From: Streptomyces zhaozhouensis
Lineage (GTDB): Bacteria; Actinomycetota; Actinomycetes; Streptomycetales; Streptomycetaceae
NCBI RefSeq assembly: GCF_900230195.1
Contig: NZ_OCNE01000004.1
Coordinates: forward strand, 62,001-126,000
Reading direction: 5' to 3'
Length of the DNA: 64,000 bases
Position 1 is the first letter of the stretch. Each line of letters starts with the position of its first letter. Position numbers and translations under genes: made by a program. The notes below the pieces were generated by a model. The model had not been told where the DNA came from. It ran no database searches and saw nothing but the letters and a program-made list of their open reading frames with translations. Of the stretch, positions 9,691-19,815 are shown piece by piece.

Positions 9691-10253
9691 TGACCACTGC
9701 CACCAGCACCGCACCGCGCTTCAAGACGCGGTACCGCGAAGAGATCATCGGCAAGCTGCGTGACGAGTACGCCTACGGCAACGTCATGCAGGTGCCGGGC
9801 CTGACCAAGATCGTGGTCAACATGGGTGTGGGCGACGCCGCCCGCGACTCCAAGCTGATCGAGGGCGCCGTGCGCGACCTCGCCACGATCACCGGCCAGA
9901 AGCCGACCGTGACCAAGGCCCGCAAGTCGATCGCGCAGTTCAAGCTGCGCGAGGGTCAGCCGATCGGTGCGCATGTGACGCTCCGCGGCGACCGGATGTG
10001 GGAGTTCCTCGACCGTCTGCTGTCGCTGGCGCTGCCGCGGATCCGTGACTTCCGCGGCCTGTCGCCCAAGCAGTTCGACGGGCGCGGCAACTACACCTTC
10101 GGCCTGACCGAGCAGGTCATGTTCCATGAGATCGACCCCGACCGGATCGACCGGGTTCGCGGCATGGACATCACCGTGGTCACCACGGCCCAGACCGATG
10201 ACGAGGGTCGCAGCCTGCTGCGTCACCTCGGATTCCCGTTCAAGGAAGCCTGA
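9690..10253 (+). CDS. rplE: 50S ribosomal protein L5
   Basis: 187 residues. The core has [16 protein letters not shown] and the conserved [16 protein letters not shown] segment. L5 binds 5S rRNA and touches P-site tRNA. Its start overlaps the rplX stop. Confidence 0.99.
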   Translation: MTTATSTAPRFKTRYREEIIGKLRDEYAYGNVMQVPGLTKIVVNMGVGDAARDSKLIEGAVRDLATITGQKPTVTKARKSIAQFKLREGQPIGAHVTLRGDRMWEFLDRLLSLALPRIRDFRGLSPKQFDGRGNYTFGLTEQVMFHEIDPDRIDRVRGMDITVVTTAQTDDEGRSLLRHLGFPFKEA

Positions 10254-10296
10254 GGCGTCGCACGATGGCTGAGTATCGAAACAAGGAGGCGTGAGC

Positions 10297-10482
10297 GTGG
10301 CGAAGAAGGCTCTGATCGCCAAGGCCGCCCGCAAGCCCAAGTTCTCGGTGCGTGGGTACACCCGCTGCCAGCGCTGCGGCCGGCCGCACTCGGTGTACCG
10401 GAAGTTCGGCCTGTGCCGCGTGTGCCTGCGTGAGATGGCGCACCGCGGCGAGCTGCCGGGCGTCACCAAGAGTTCCTGGTAA
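10297..10482 (+). CDS. rpsN: 30S ribosomal protein S14, zinc-binding short form
   Basis: 61 residues from GTG 10297; another GTG six bases upstream is in frame, but AAGGAGG at 10283-10289 is better spaced for the inner one and the family starts MAKKALI. Two CxxC pairs (TRCQRC and LCRVCL) form the zinc ribbon, so this is the short zinc-containing (type Z, rpsZ) form. Streptomycetes usually keep a zinc-free paralogue elsewhere under Zur control; it is not in this window. Confidence 0.97.
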   Translation: MAKKALIAKAARKPKFSVRGYTRCQRCGRPHSVYRKFGLCRVCLREMAHRGELPGVTKSSW

Positions 10483-10567
10483 CAACGACTACGCCGTAGG
10501 TCCGGTGGGCTCCCCGACTCCTGGGGAGCCTGCGGAAACCCCGGCGAGAGAGGCCCAAGGCCGTTTC

Positions 10568-10966
10568 ATGACCATGACCGACCCGATCGCAGACATGCTG
10601 ACCCGTCTGCGTAACGCGAACTCGGCTTACCACGACACCGTGGTGATGCCGCACAGCAAGCTGAAGTCGCACATCGCGGAGATCCTCCAGCAGGAGGGCT
10701 ACATCACCGGCTGGAAGACCGAGGACGCCCAGGTGGGCACCAGCCTCGTTCTGGAGCTGAAGTACGGCCCGAACCGCGAGCGTTCGATCGCTGGCATCAA
10801 GCGCATCTCCAAGCCGGGGCTGCGGGTCTACGCCAAGTCCACCGCGCTGCCGCGCGTGCTTGGCGGCCTGGGCGTGGCGATCATCTCCACGTCGAACGGC
10901 CTGCTGACCGACAAGCAGGCTCAGAAGAAGAACGTGGGCGGGGAAGTCCTCGCCTACGTCTGGTGA
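10568..10966 (+). CDS. rpsH: 30S ribosomal protein S8
   Basis: 132 residues from ATG 10568 ([20 protein letters not shown]). The longer open frame upstream is non-coding spacer. The C-terminal [20 protein letters not shown] block is the rRNA-binding signature. In E. coli S8 represses the spc operon by binding the L5 region; here it sits in the same position. An 85-base gap precedes it. Confidence 0.98.
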   Translation: MTMTDPIADMLTRLRNANSAYHDTVVMPHSKLKSHIAEILQQEGYITGWKTEDAQVGTSLVLELKYGPNRERSIAGIKRISKPGLRVYAKSTALPRVLGGLGVAIISTSNGLLTDKQAQKKNVGGEVLAYVW

Positions 10967-10988
10967 CGGAAGGGAACGGAGGACAGCC

Positions 10989-11528
10989 ATGTCACGTATT
11001 GGCAAGATGCCCATCCAGGTTCCCGCCGGCGTGGACGTCACCATCGACGGCGCCACGGTCGCGGTGAAGGGCCCCAAGGGCAACCTGTCGCAGGCCATCG
11101 CCGCGCCGATCGAGGTGGCCAAGGGCGAGGACGGTCTGATCGTCGTCTCCCGGCCCAACGACGAGAACCGCAATCGCGCGCTGCACGGTCTCTCGCGCAC
11201 CCTGGTGGCCAACATGATCACCGGTGTGACCGAGGGGTACGTCAAGAAGCTCGAAATCAGCGGAGTTGGCTACCGCGTCCAGGCGAAGGGCTCCAACCTG
11301 GAGTTCTCGCTCGGCTACAGCCACCCGATCCTGGTGGAGCCCCCGGAGGGAATCGCCTTCAAGGTCGAGTCGCCCACCCGCTTCAGCGTCGAGGGCATCG
11401 ACAAGCAGAAGGTCGGCGAGGTCGCGGCGAAGATCCGCAAGCTGCGGAAGCCCGACCCGTACAAGGCCAAGGGCGTGAAGTACGAGGGCGAAGTCATCCG
11501 CCGCAAGGTCGGAAAGGCTGGTAAGTAG
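10989..11528 (+). CDS. rplF: 50S ribosomal protein L6
   Basis: 179 residues opening [17 protein letters not shown], with two repeated alpha/beta domains and the signature [20 protein letters not shown] near the end. It lies near the factor-binding site of the large subunit. rplR follows after 2 bases. Confidence 0.99.
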   Translation: MSRIGKMPIQVPAGVDVTIDGATVAVKGPKGNLSQAIAAPIEVAKGEDGLIVVSRPNDENRNRALHGLSRTLVANMITGVTEGYVKKLEISGVGYRVQAKGSNLEFSLGYSHPILVEPPEGIAFKVESPTRFSVEGIDKQKVGEVAAKIRKLRKPDPYKAKGVKYEGEVIRRKVGKAGK

Positions 11529-11530
11529 CC

Positions 11531-11914
11531 ATGGCATACGGTGTCAAGATCGCCAAGGGCGACGCCCGCAAGCGGGTGGCGACCAAGCGGCGGCACATCC
11601 GCATCCGCAAGAAGATCTTGGGCACGCCCGAGCGCCCGCGTCTGGTGGTGACCCGGTCGAACCGCCACATGGTGGCGCAGATCGTGGACGACTCCGCCGG
11701 TCACACGGTCGCCTCGGCCTCGTCGCTCGACGTCTCCATCCGTGGCGTCGACGGCGCCAAGAGCGACAAGGCCAAGCAGGTCGGCGCCCTGGTCGCCGAG
11801 CGGGCCAAGGCCGCCGGTGTGGAGAGCGTCGTGTTCGACCGCGGTGGCAACAAGTACGCCGGCCGGGTGGCGGCGTTGGCCGATGCCGCCCGCGAGGCCG
11901 GGCTCAAGTTCTGA
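11531..11914 (+). CDS. rplR: 50S ribosomal protein L18
   Basis: 127 residues with a basic N-terminus ([20 protein letters not shown]) and a C-terminal [20 protein letters not shown] block. L18 joins L5 in binding 5S rRNA. The longer frame ahead of rpsE is a shadow of this gene. Confidence 0.99.
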   Translation: MAYGVKIAKGDARKRVATKRRHIRIRKKILGTPERPRLVVTRSNRHMVAQIVDDSAGHTVASASSLDVSIRGVDGAKSDKAKQVGALVAERAKAAGVESVVFDRGGNKYAGRVAALADAAREAGLKF

Positions 11915-11951
11915 GCCGGTCCCGTCCGAAGATTCGAGAGAGGTAATTCCA

Positions 11952-12551
11952 ATGGCTGGACCCCAGCGTCGCGGTGGCGGCGCCGGTGGCGAGCGGCGGG
12001 ATCGTAAGGGTCGGGACGGTGGCTCGGCCGCCGAGAAGACCGCGTACGTCGAGCGCGTCGTCGCGATCAACCGCGTCGCCAAGGTAGTTCAGGGTGGTCG
12101 TCGCTTCAGCTTCACCGCGTTGGTCGTGGTGGGCGACGGCGACGGCACCGTCGGTGTCGGCTACGGCAAGGCCAAGGAGGTGCCGGCCGCCATCGCCAAG
12201 GGCGTGGAGGCCGCGAAGAAGCACTTCTTCAAGGTCCCCCGCATCCAGGGCACGATTCCCCACCCGATCAAGGGTGAGGAGGCGGCCGGGATGGTGCTGC
12301 TGAAGCCGGCTTCGCCCGGTACCGGTGTGATCGCCGGTGGCCCGGTGCGCGCCGTGCTGGAGTGCGCCGGCATCCACGACGTGCTCAGCAAGTCGCTCGG
12401 TTCGTCGAACCCGATCAACATCGTGCACGCCACGGTGGCCGCCCTGCGCGGTCTCCAGCGTCCCGAGGAGATCGCGGCCCGCCGCGGTCTGCCCCTCGAA
12501 GACGTGGCGCCGGCCGCCCTGCTGCGTGCCCGCGCCGGGGTGGGTGCGTGA
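11952..12551 (+). CDS. rpsE: 30S ribosomal protein S5
   Basis: 199 residues from ATG 11952 ([20 protein letters not shown]), preceded by GAGAGAGG. The double-stranded-RNA-like N-domain has [20 protein letters not shown], followed by the C-terminal domain with [17 protein letters not shown]5 works in decoding fidelity. Its stop overlaps the rpmD start. Confidence 0.98.
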   Translation: MAGPQRRGGGAGGERRDRKGRDGGSAAEKTAYVERVVAINRVAKVVQGGRRFSFTALVVVGDGDGTVGVGYGKAKEVPAAIAKGVEAAKKHFFKVPRIQGTIPHPIKGEEAAGMVLLKPASPGTGVIAGGPVRAVLECAGIHDVLSKSLGSSNPINIVHATVAALRGLQRPEEIAARRGLPLEDVAPAALLRARAGVGA

Positions 12552-12733
12552 TGGCGCAGCTGAAGATCACCCAGGTCAGGTCCCGCATCGGGACCAAGCA
12601 GAACCACCGCGAGACGCTGCGTTCCCTCGGGCTGCGGCGGATCAACGACGTGGTGGTCAAGGAGGACCGGCCGGAGATCCGTGGCATGGCCAAGACCGTG
12701 CGGCATCTGGTGACGGTCGAGGAGGTGGACTGA
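12551..12733 (+). CDS. rpmD: 50S ribosomal protein L30
   Basis: 60 residues ([20 protein letters not shown]). The normal short bacterial form, translationally coupled to rpsE by TGATGG and followed two bases later by rplO. The much longer open frame around it is a shadow. Confidence 0.97.
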   Translation: MAQLKITQVRSRIGTKQNHRETLRSLGLRRINDVVVKEDRPEIRGMAKTVRHLVTVEEVD

Positions 12734-12734
12734 G

Positions 12735-13211
12735 ATGGCGGATCTCGCCAAGGGAAACGCGTCGGACGGCCCGCTGAAGCTGCACGACCTCAGGCCGGCC
12801 CCCGGCGCCAAGAAGTCCAAGGTCCGTGTGGGTCGCGGTGAGGCGTCGAAGGGCAAGACCGCGGGTCGCGGCACCAAGGGCACCAAGGCCCGTTACCAGG
12901 TGCGCGCCGGCTTCGAGGGTGGGCAACTCCCGCTGATCCAGCGGCTGCCCAAGCTCAAGGGCTTCAAGAACCCCGCCCACAAGAACTTCCAGGTCGTCAA
13001 CGTCGAGCGCCTCGCTTCCCTCTTTCCGGAGGGTGGCGAGGTGACCAAGGCGGACCTGGTCGCCAAGGGCGCGGTGCGGAAGAACGAGCTCGTGAAGGTG
13101 CTGGGCAGCGGCGAGATCTCGGTGGCGCTGACGGTGACGGTTGACGCCGTCTCCGCCTCCGCCAAGGAGAAGATCACCGCGGCCGGTGGCTCCGTGACCG
13201 AGTTGTCCTGA
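12735..13211 (+). CDS. rplO: 50S ribosomal protein L15
   Basis: 158 residues. The glycine- and lysine-rich N-terminal half ([20 protein letters not shown]) threads into 23S rRNA. The C-terminal globular part ends [12 protein letters not shown]. It closes the ribosomal part of the spc cluster; a strong hairpin follows before secY. Confidence 0.98.
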   Translation: MADLAKGNASDGPLKLHDLRPAPGAKKSKVRVGRGEASKGKTAGRGTKGTKARYQVRAGFEGGQLPLIQRLPKLKGFKNPAHKNFQVVNVERLASLFPEGGEVTKADLVAKGAVRKNELVKVLGSGEISVALTVTVDAVSASAKEKITAAGGSVTELS

Positions 13212-13243
13212 AAGCCGGTGGAACTTCGGCCGGTTAGCTGAGT

Positions 13244-13277
13244 GACCGGGGATGCCTGTCAGCGGGCATCCCCGGTC
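13244..13277 (+). terminator. hairpin between rplO and secY
   Basis: A perfect 13-base-pair stem pairs 13244-13256 with 13265-13277 around an 8-base loop. No U-run follows, as is common for Streptomyces hairpin terminators. It would end or attenuate transcription from the ribosomal genes, making secY partly independent. Confidence 0.7.
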
Positions 13278-13408
13278 AGTCGTTCCGGCCGGGCCCATCC
13301 GCCGGTAAGGTGGCGGTCGTTGTGTCGCCGCCTGACCTGAACTGTCATATCCGTTGGACTTCAAGACCCTAACCTCCCGCGTGGCCGCAGGGGGGTGCAG
13401 GAGGAGCC

Positions 13409-14731
13409 GTGCTCACCGCGTTCGCCCGGGCGTTCCAAACGCCTGATCTGCGTAAAAAGCTGCTCTTCACCCTGGGCATCGTCGTGGTGTTCCGCCTGGG
13501 CCAGCACGTACCGGTGCCGGGGGTCAGCTTCCAGAACGTCGATCAATGTGTGAAAGAGGCCGAAGCGGGCGCCGGTTCAGGGCTGTTCGGCCTCGTCAAC
13601 ATGTTCAGCGGCGGCGCGCTGCTGCAACTCACCATCTTCGCCCTGGGGATCATGCCGTACATCACGGCGAGCATCATCCTCCAGCTGCTGGTGGTGGTGA
13701 TCCCGAGGCTGGAGGCCCTGAAGAAGGAGGGCCAGTCCGGGCAGGCGAAGATCACCCAGTACACCCGGTATCTGACGATCGCCCTCGCGGTGCTCCAGGC
13801 CACCGGCCTGGTCGCGACCGCGCGCAGTGGCACCCTGTTCCCGCAGTGCACGGTGGCCAACGACATCATCCCGGACGACTCGATCTTCACCACGCTGGTG
13901 ATGGTCGTCGCGCTGACCTCGGCCACCGCCCTCATCATGTGGATGGGTGAGCTGATCACCGACCGGGGCATCGGCAACGGCATGTCCATGCTGATGTTCG
14001 TCTCGATCGCCGCGGGCTTCCCCGCCTCGCTGTGGCAGATCAAGCAGCAGGGCACCCTGGCCGGCGGCTGGATCGAGTTCGGCACCGTCGTCGCCTGCGG
14101 TCTGGCCATGGTGGGCCTGGTCGTCTTCGTCGAGCTGGCCCAGCGCCGCATCCCGGTGCAGTACGCCAAGCGGATGATCGGTCGCCGCTCCTACGGCGGT
14201 ACCTCGACCTACATCCCGCTCAAGGTCAACCAGGCCGGCGTCATCCCCGTGATCTTCGCCTCGTCGCTGCTCTACATCCCGCAGCTGCTCGTGCAGTTCG
14301 CCGGGAACGACTCCGGCGGCTGGACGGACTGGGTGCAGCGGTACTTCACGGGCGGTGACCACCCGTACTACATCATCACGTACTTCCTGCTGATCGTCTT
14401 CTTCGCCTTCTTCTACGTGGCCATCACCTTCAACCCTGAAGACGTGGCCGAGAACATGAAGAAGTATGGTGGTTTCATCCCGGGTATTCGGGCGGGCCGG
14501 CCTACGGTCGAATATCTGAGCTATGTGCTGAACAGGATCACCTGGCCTGGTTCGCTGTACCTCGGCCTGATCGCCCTGGTGCCCACGTTGGCTCTGATCA
14601 TGTTCGACGCGCAGCAGGACTTCCCGTTCGGCGGCACCTCGATCCTGATCATCGTGGGTGTCGGCCTGGAGACCGTTCGTCAGATCGAGAGCCAGCTCCA
14701 CCAGCGAAATTACGAAGGGTTCCTCCGCTGA
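13409..14731 (+). CDS. secY: protein translocase subunit SecY
   Basis: 440 residues, ten membrane segments. SecY is the pore of the Sec translocon with SecE and SecG. The GTG at 13409 has GGAGG close upstream. TM2 includes the conserved GIMPYITASIILQLL run, and the cytosolic loop before TM5 has YTRYLTIALAVLQ. Its stop overlaps the start of adk, the standard actinobacterial secY-adk-map-infA order. Confidence 0.98.
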   Translation: MLTAFARAFQTPDLRKKLLFTLGIVVVFRLGQHVPVPGVSFQNVDQCVKEAEAGAGSGLFGLVNMFSGGALLQLTIFALGIMPYITASIILQLLVVVIPRLEALKKEGQSGQAKITQYTRYLTIALAVLQATGLVATARSGTLFPQCTVANDIIPDDSIFTTLVMVVALTSATALIMWMGELITDRGIGNGMSMLMFVSIAAGFPASLWQIKQQGTLAGGWIEFGTVVACGLAMVGLVVFVELAQRRIPVQYAKRMIGRRSYGGTSTYIPLKVNQAGVIPVIFASSLLYIPQLLVQFAGNDSGGWTDWVQRYFTGGDHPYYIITYFLLIVFFAFFYVAITFNPEDVAENMKKYGGFIPGIRAGRPTVEYLSYVLNRITWPGSLYLGLIALVPTLALIMFDAQQDFPFGGTSILIIVGVGLETVRQIESQLHQRNYEGFLR

Positions 14732-15384
14732 TGCGCATCGTCCTCGTCGGTCCGCCGGGCGCGGGCAAGGGCACTCAGGCCGCACTCCTGGCCGAGCAGC
14801 TCTCCATCCCGCACATCTCCACCGGCAATCTCTTCCGGGCCAACATCAGCGAGGGCACCGAGCTGGGGCGGCGGGTCGAGTCCATTCTCCGGGAGGGTGG
14901 GCTCGTCCCCGACGAGCTGACCATCGCCATGGCCGCGGAGCGGATGGCGCAGGAGGACGCCCAGGGGGGCTTCCTGCTGGACGGCTTCCCGCGGAACATC
15001 GGCCAGGCGAAGGCGCTCGACGCCTCCCTGGCCGAGGCGGGGCAGAAGCTCGACGCGGTGCTGGACCTGGAGGTCCCCGAGGACGAGGTGGTCAAGCGGA
15101 TCGCCGGCCGCCGGATGTGCCGCCGGGACAGCGCCCACGTCTTCCACGTCGAGTACAACCCGCCGCGGCGGGAGGGCGTCTGCGACGTCTGCGGCGGCGA
15201 GCTGTACCAGCGGGACGACGACCGGGCCGAGACGGTCCGCAAGCGGCTGGCGGTCTACCACGAGGAGACCGAGCCGATCATCGACTACTACCGTGCGCAG
15301 GGCCTGGTCTCCACGATCTCGGCCCTCGCCCCGGTGCCCGAGGTGACCCGGCGGGCCCTGGCGGTGCTGCCCGGCCTCGGCTGA
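14731..15384 (+). CDS. adk: adenylate kinase
   Basis: 217 residues. It interconverts ATP + AMP and two ADP. The P-loop is GPPGAGKGT (7-15), the AMP site includes STGNLFR, and LLDGFPRN is the conserved AMP-binding signature. The long-form LID holds CRRDSAHVFH and CDVCGGELYQR, in which Cys residues may bind a zinc ion. Overlaps secY by the TGATG motif. Confidence 0.98.
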   Translation: MRIVLVGPPGAGKGTQAALLAEQLSIPHISTGNLFRANISEGTELGRRVESILREGGLVPDELTIAMAAERMAQEDAQGGFLLDGFPRNIGQAKALDASLAEAGQKLDAVLDLEVPEDEVVKRIAGRRMCRRDSAHVFHVEYNPPRREGVCDVCGGELYQRDDDRAETVRKRLAVYHEETEPIIDYYRAQGLVSTISALAPVPEVTRRALAVLPGLG

Positions 15385-15463
15385 GTCGGCGCCCACGGGT
15401 GACCGCCGGCCCGGGCGCCGGCTGACCGCCGGCCCGAGGCCGGCGTGGGAAAGGAACCTTCCG

Positions 15464-16312
15464 ATGGTGGAGATCAAGACCCCGGAGCAGATCGCCCGGA
15501 TGCGGGCCGCGGGTCTGGTGGTGGCCGAGATGCACCGCAGGTGTGCCGAGGCCGCCGTCCCGGGCGCCACCACCGCCGATCTGGACCGGGTGGCGGCGCG
15601 GACGCTGGCCGACCACGGTGCCAAGCCGAACTTCCTGGGCTACGGCGGCTTCACCGGCAACATCTGCACCTCGGTCAACGACGTGGTGGTGCACGGCATC
15701 CCCGACGAGAAGACGGTGCTGAAGGACGGCGACCTGCTCTCCATCGACGCCGGCGCCATCGTCGACGGCTGGCACGCGGACGCCGCGATCACCATCTTCG
15801 TCGGCGGCGACGCCGACACCGAGCGGCCGGCCCGGCTGACCGCGCTCAACAAGGTGACCGAGGACTCCCTCTGGGCCGGGATCGCCGCGATGCGCAAGGG
15901 CAACCGGCTGGTCGACGTCTCCCGCGCCATCGAGAGCCACATCCGCCGCCAGCCGCAGCCGGCCAGCGGCAAGTACGGCATCGTCGAGGGCTACGGCGGG
16001 CACGGCATCGGCAGCGAGATGCACATGGACCCGCACCTGTTGAACTACGTGGACCGCCGGCGCGGGCGCGGCCCGAAGCTGGTTCCGGGCTTCTGCCTGG
16101 CGATCGAGCCGATGCTGACCCTGGGCACCCCCAAGACGCATGTGCTGGCCGACGAGTGGACGGTCAAGTCCAACGACGGCACCTGGGCCTCGCACTGGGA
16201 GCACTCGGTGGCGCTCACCGAGGAGGGCCCCCTGGTGCTGACGGCCGTGGACGGCGGCCGGGCCCGGCTGGCGGCGCTGGGCGTGACGGCCGCTCCCGAT
16301 CCCTTGGCATAA
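15464..16312 (+). CDS. map: type I methionine aminopeptidase
   Basis: 282 residues. It removes the initiator Met from new proteins. The metal-binding residues are recognisable: Asp in SIDAGAIVDGWHADAA (two Asp), His in GGHGIG, Glu in LAIEPML and the Glu of the final HWEHSVALTEEG block. The N-terminal start MVEIKTPEQIARMRAAG is standard. GGAAAGGAACC precedes the ATG. Lies between adk and infA. Confidence 0.97.
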   Translation: MVEIKTPEQIARMRAAGLVVAEMHRRCAEAAVPGATTADLDRVAARTLADHGAKPNFLGYGGFTGNICTSVNDVVVHGIPDEKTVLKDGDLLSIDAGAIVDGWHADAAITIFVGGDADTERPARLTALNKVTEDSLWAGIAAMRKGNRLVDVSRAIESHIRRQPQPASGKYGIVEGYGGHGIGSEMHMDPHLLNYVDRRRGRGPKLVPGFCLAIEPMLTLGTPKTHVLADEWTVKSNDGTWASHWEHSVALTEEGPLVLTAVDGGRARLAALGVTAAPDPLA

Positions 16313-16342
16313 TGATCTCTTCCCTGGGGAATGGATCATCGA

Positions 16343-16372
16343 TTCGTCTTTTCGGGTGGGGCGTCGTAGACT
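16343..16372 (+). promoter_or_regulatory. candidate infA promoter
   Basis: A TAGACT -10 box at 16367-16372 stands 18 bases downstream of TTCGTC at 16343-16348. The -10 is typical of the main vegetative sigma factor in Streptomyces, the -35 is weak. It would give infA, rpmJ and the alpha cluster their own promoter with a leader of roughly 70 bases. Confidence 0.4.
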
Positions 16373-16447
16373 GACACGTCGGTCCTGGCGCACCCGTCTG
16401 CCCAGGGCCATCCAGGTAGCCGATCCCGGAAGGTGAAGCGCTCAAGC

Positions 16448-16669
16448 ATGGCCAAAAAACAAGGGGCCATCGAGATCGAGGGCACGGTCGTCGAGTCTCT
16501 CCCGAACGCGATGTTCAAGGTGGAGCTCCAGAACGGTCACCAGGTCCTCGCGCACATCAGCGGCAAGATGCGGATGCACTACATCCGTATTCTTCCCGAC
16601 GACCGGGTCGTGGTGGAGCTGTCTCCCTACGACCTGACCCGCGGGCGGATCGTCTACCGCTACAAGTAG
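16448..16669 (+). CDS. infA: translation initiation factor IF-1
   Basis: 73 residues from ATG 16448 ([20 protein letters not shown]), the standard length. An upstream in-frame ATG at 16433 would add five atypical residues. The OB fold includes [21 protein letters not shown]-1 occupies the A site during initiation. rpmJ follows after 39 bases. Confidence 0.98.
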   Translation: MAKKQGAIEIEGTVVESLPNAMFKVELQNGHQVLAHISGKMRMHYIRILPDDRVVVELSPYDLTRGRIVYRYK

Positions 16670-16708
16670 AACTCAAGAGTCAGATCGAGACCCGGAGAGC
16701 CTCAGTCC

Positions 16709-16822
16709 ATGAAGGTCAGGCCGAGCGTCAAGAAGATCTGCGACAAGTGCAAGGTGATCCGCCGCCACGGGCGCGTCATGGTCATCTGCGAGAACCTGCG
16801 CCACAAGCAGCGCCAGGGCTGA
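16709..16822 (+). CDS. rpmJ: 50S ribosomal protein L36, zinc-binding form
   Basis: A 37-residue protein starting [19 protein letters not shown]. Cys11, Cys14, Cys27 and His32 make the zinc site, so this is the C+ form. It lies between infA and rpsM, as in other actinobacteria, and is preceded by CCGGAGAG. Confidence 0.97.
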   Translation: MKVRPSVKKICDKCKVIRRHGRVMVICENLRHKQRQG

Positions 16823-17008
16823 CGCACCGCACGACCCCGCAGCTTCGCCGCGACGCGAGCGACAACAAGAGACGCAGACACCCGACCCCTCGCTCAGCGC
16901 GGGGACGACACCCCCGGTCGGAGGCCGGGGACCCGGCTCGTAAGCCCTTCGAGTCTTACGGGAACGGTGCTGCGGAAGACCTCCGAGCAAACATCAGGAG
17001 CCACATAC

Positions 17009-17389
17009 ATGGCACGCCTCGCAGGCGTTGACCTCCCGCGCGACAAGCGCATCGAGGTCGCCCTCACCTATGTCTTCGGCATCGGCCGGACCCTTGCCAA
17101 GGAGACCCTGGCCAACACGGGCGTCAGCCCGGACACCCGCGTGCGCGACCTTGCCGAGGAGGACCTCGTCAAGCTCCGCGAGTACGTGGACAACAACCTC
17201 CAGACCGAGGGTGACCTCCGCCGGGAGATCCAGGCCGACATCCGGCGCAAGGTCGAGATCCAGTGCTACGAGGGGCTGCGTCACCGCCGCGGCCTGCCCG
17301 TGCACGGGCAGCGGACCAGGACCAACGCCCGCACCCGCAAGGGCCCGCGTCGCGCGATCGCCGGCAAGAAGAAGCCGGGCAAGAAGTAG
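17009..17389 (+). CDS. rpsM: 30S ribosomal protein S13
   Basis: 126 residues from ATG 17009 ([20 protein letters not shown]), preceded by AGGAG. The basic C-terminal tail ([16 protein letters not shown]) contacts P-site tRNA. First gene of the alpha cluster. The 186-base spacer ahead of it holds two short hairpins (CCCCGG/CCGGGG near 16911-16932, CGTAAG/CTTACG near 16938-16962) that could be a leader structure; no function is assigned. Confidence 0.98.
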   Translation: MARLAGVDLPRDKRIEVALTYVFGIGRTLAKETLANTGVSPDTRVRDLAEEDLVKLREYVDNNLQTEGDLRREIQADIRRKVEIQCYEGLRHRRGLPVHGQRTRTNARTRKGPRRAIAGKKKPGKK

Positions 17390-17459
17390 TCCGCCAGGAC
17401 GTAGACCACCGGTCCGTCACTGGCAGGACCGACCACCTCCACGGGAGTGAGACACCTCT

Positions 17460-17864
17460 ATGCCTCCAAAGGGCCGTACGGCCGGCGCCAAGAAGGTGCG
17501 CCGGAAGGAAAAGAAGAACGTCGCCCACGGGCACGCTCACATCAAGAGCACGTTCAACAACACGATCGTCTCGATCACCGACCCGACCGGGAACGTGATC
17601 TCCTGGGCCTCCGCAGGCCACGTGGGCTTCAAGGGCTCGCGTAAGTCCACGCCGTTCGCCGCCCAGATGGCCGCGGAGAACGCCGCTCGCCGCGCGCAGG
17701 AGCACGGGATGCGCAAGGTGGACGTCTTCGTGAAGGGCCCCGGCTCCGGCCGGGAGACCGCGATCCGTTCGCTCCAGGCCACCGGCCTCGAGGTCGGGTC
17801 CATCCAGGACGTCACCCCCACCCCGCACAACGGCTGCCGCCCGCCCAAGCGCCGCCGCGTCTGA
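17460..17864 (+). CDS. rpsK: 30S ribosomal protein S11
   Basis: 134 residues opening [20 protein letters not shown]. The family block [20 protein letters not shown] and the end [12 protein letters not shown] are present. S11 lies on the platform next to the Shine-Dalgarno helix. rpsD follows after 28 bases. Confidence 0.99.
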   Translation: MPPKGRTAGAKKVRRKEKKNVAHGHAHIKSTFNNTIVSITDPTGNVISWASAGHVGFKGSRKSTPFAAQMAAENAARRAQEHGMRKVDVFVKGPGSGRETAIRSLQATGLEVGSIQDVTPTPHNGCRPPKRRRV

Positions 17865-17892
17865 GCCAGCAGAAGTAGGAGACACCAAGACA

Positions 17893-18519
17893 ATGGCGCG
17901 TTACACCGGGGCCGACTGCAAGCGTTGCCGTCGGGAGAAGCAGAAGCTCTTCCTCAAGGGAGCTAAGTGCGAGAGCGCGAAGTGCCCGATCGAGATCCGT
18001 CCTTACCCCCCGGGTGAGCACGGACGCGGGCGCACCAAGGACAGCGAGTACCTGCTGCAGAAGCGCGAGAAGCAGAAGTGCGCGCGCATCTACGGCATCC
18101 TGGAGAAGCAGTTCCGGGGGTACTACAACGAGGCCAACCGCCAGTCCGGCAAGACGGGTGAGAACCTGCTCCGCATCCTGGAGTCCCGTCTCGACAACGT
18201 GGTCTACCGCGCGGGCTTCGCCAAGTCCCGCGACCACGCACGTCAGCTGGTCCGGCACGGCCACATCCTGCTGAACGGCCGCAAGACCGACATCCCCTCC
18301 GCGCGCGTGTCGCCCAGCGACATCGTCGAGGTGCGGGAGTCCTCGCGGGAGCTGACCCCGTTCCAGGTCGCGCAGGCCGAGGCCGGCGACAAGACCGTTC
18401 CGGCGTGGCTGGAGGCGGTGCCCGCGCGGCTCCGCATCCTGGTCCACTCGCTGCCCGAGCGCCAGGTGATCGACACCCAGGTGCAGGAGCAGCTGATCGT
18501 CGAGCTGTACTCGAAGTAA
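17893..18519 (+). CDS. rpsD: 30S ribosomal protein S4, zinc-binding form
   Basis: 208 residues. Near the N-terminus CKRC and CESAKC supply four cysteines, the C+ zinc form. The S4 RNA-binding domain is at about 94-155 (SRLDNVVYRAGFAKSRDHAR). S4 nucleates 16S assembly and represses the alpha operon in E. coli. A strong hairpin separates it from rpoA. Confidence 0.98.
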   Translation: MARYTGADCKRCRREKQKLFLKGAKCESAKCPIEIRPYPPGEHGRGRTKDSEYLLQKREKQKCARIYGILEKQFRGYYNEANRQSGKTGENLLRILESRLDNVVYRAGFAKSRDHARQLVRHGHILLNGRKTDIPSARVSPSDIVEVRESSRELTPFQVAQAEAGDKTVPAWLEAVPARLRILVHSLPERQVIDTQVQEQLIVELYSK

Positions 18520-18550
18520 CCCGGGCGGCTCGGAGTCACACGGGTAACAC

Positions 18551-18590
18551 CGGTCGTCGCCGGGTGGGCCAGCTCACCCGGCGACGACCG
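18551..18590 (+). terminator. hairpin between rpsD and rpoA
   Basis: A perfect 16-base-pair stem pairs 18551-18566 with 18575-18590 around an 8-base loop. Such a hairpin would lower read-through from the ribosomal genes into rpoA or mark an RNA processing point. Confidence 0.65.
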
Positions 18591-18676
18591 TACCCTTGGG
18601 GGGAGACCCCCGTTCTTTCGCACACATCGTCTGGCTCGGCATCAAATAGCGGGTGCCGAAGACTGGAGTTCACCTC

Positions 18677-19699
18677 ATGCTGATCGCTCAGCGTCCCTCC
18701 CTGACCGAAGAGGTCGTGGACGAGTTCCGTTCCCGGTTCGTCATCGAGCCGCTGGAGCCGGGCTTCGGCTACACCCTCGGCAACTCCCTGCGGCGCACGC
18801 TGCTCTCCTCGATCCCCGGTGCCGCCGTCACCAGCATCCGGATCGACGGGGTCCTGCACGAGTTCACCACCGTGCCGGGGGTCAAGGAGGACGTGACCGA
18901 CCTGATCCTCAACATCAAGCAGCTCGTGGTCTCCTCCGAGCACGACGAGCCCGTGGTGATGTACCTGCGCAAGCAGGGCCCCGGCCTGGTGACCGCCGCC
19001 GACATCGCGCCGCCGGCCGGTGTCGAGGTGCACAACCCGGACCTGGTGCTCGCCACGCTGAACAACAAGGGCAAGCTGGAGATGGAGCTGACCGTCGAGC
19101 GCGGTCGCGGCTATGTCTCCGCGGTGCAGAACAAGCAGGTCGGTCAGGAGATCGGCCGCATCCCGGTGGACTCCATCTACAGCCCGGTGCTCAAGGTCAC
19201 CTACAAGGTGGAGGCGACCCGAGTCGAGCAGCGGACCGACTTCGACAAGCTGATCGTCGACGTCGAGACCAAGGAGTCCATGCGGCCCAGGGACGCCATG
19301 GCGTCGGCCGGCAAGACCCTGGTCGAGCTGTTCGGCCTGGCCCGCGAGCTGAACGTCGACGCCGAGGGCATCGACATGGGCCCGTCCCCGACGGACGCGG
19401 CGCTCGCCGCCGACCTGGCGCTGCCGATCGAGGAGCTGGAGCTGACCGTCCGCTCCTACAACTGCCTCAAGCGCGAGGGCATCCACTCCGTCGGCGAGCT
19501 GGTCGCCCGTTCCGAGGCGGACCTGCTGGACATCCGGAACTTCGGCGCCAAGTCGATCGACGAGGTCAAGGCGAAGCTGGCCGGCATGGGCCTGGCCCTG
19601 AAGGACAGCCCGCCCGGATTCGACCCGACCACGGCCGCCGACGCGTTCGGCGCCGAGGACGAGGGCGACACCGGTTTCGCGGAGACCGAGCAGTACTGA
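18677..19699 (+). CDS. rpoA: DNA-directed RNA polymerase alpha subunit
   Basis: 340 residues from ATG 18677 ([20 protein letters not shown]); the GTG at 18653 adds residues not found in the family. The N-terminal dimerisation domain (to about 230) includes [21 protein letters not shown] linker leads to the C-terminal domain (about 250-320), with the DNA-contacting [14 protein letters not shown] segment. The acidic tail is usual for the genus. Confidence 0.98.
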   Translation: MLIAQRPSLTEEVVDEFRSRFVIEPLEPGFGYTLGNSLRRTLLSSIPGAAVTSIRIDGVLHEFTTVPGVKEDVTDLILNIKQLVVSSEHDEPVVMYLRKQGPGLVTAADIAPPAGVEVHNPDLVLATLNNKGKLEMELTVERGRGYVSAVQNKQVGQEIGRIPVDSIYSPVLKVTYKVEATRVEQRTDFDKLIVDVETKESMRPRDAMASAGKTLVELFGLARELNVDAEGIDMGPSPTDAALAADLALPIEELELTVRSYNCLKREGIHSVGELVARSEADLLDIRNFGAKSIDEVKAKLAGMGLALKDSPPGFDPTTAADAFGAEDEGDTGFAETEQY

Positions 19700-19815
19700 G
19701 CGTGCCGGGGCGGAACGCGACCGCCCCGGACCGCCGTTGACTTCCGGGGCACCCGCCCCGGGCGACCTGACACCGGTACCTGACACGGCCGGTGCAGAGA
19801 TGACAGGAGAGAGTC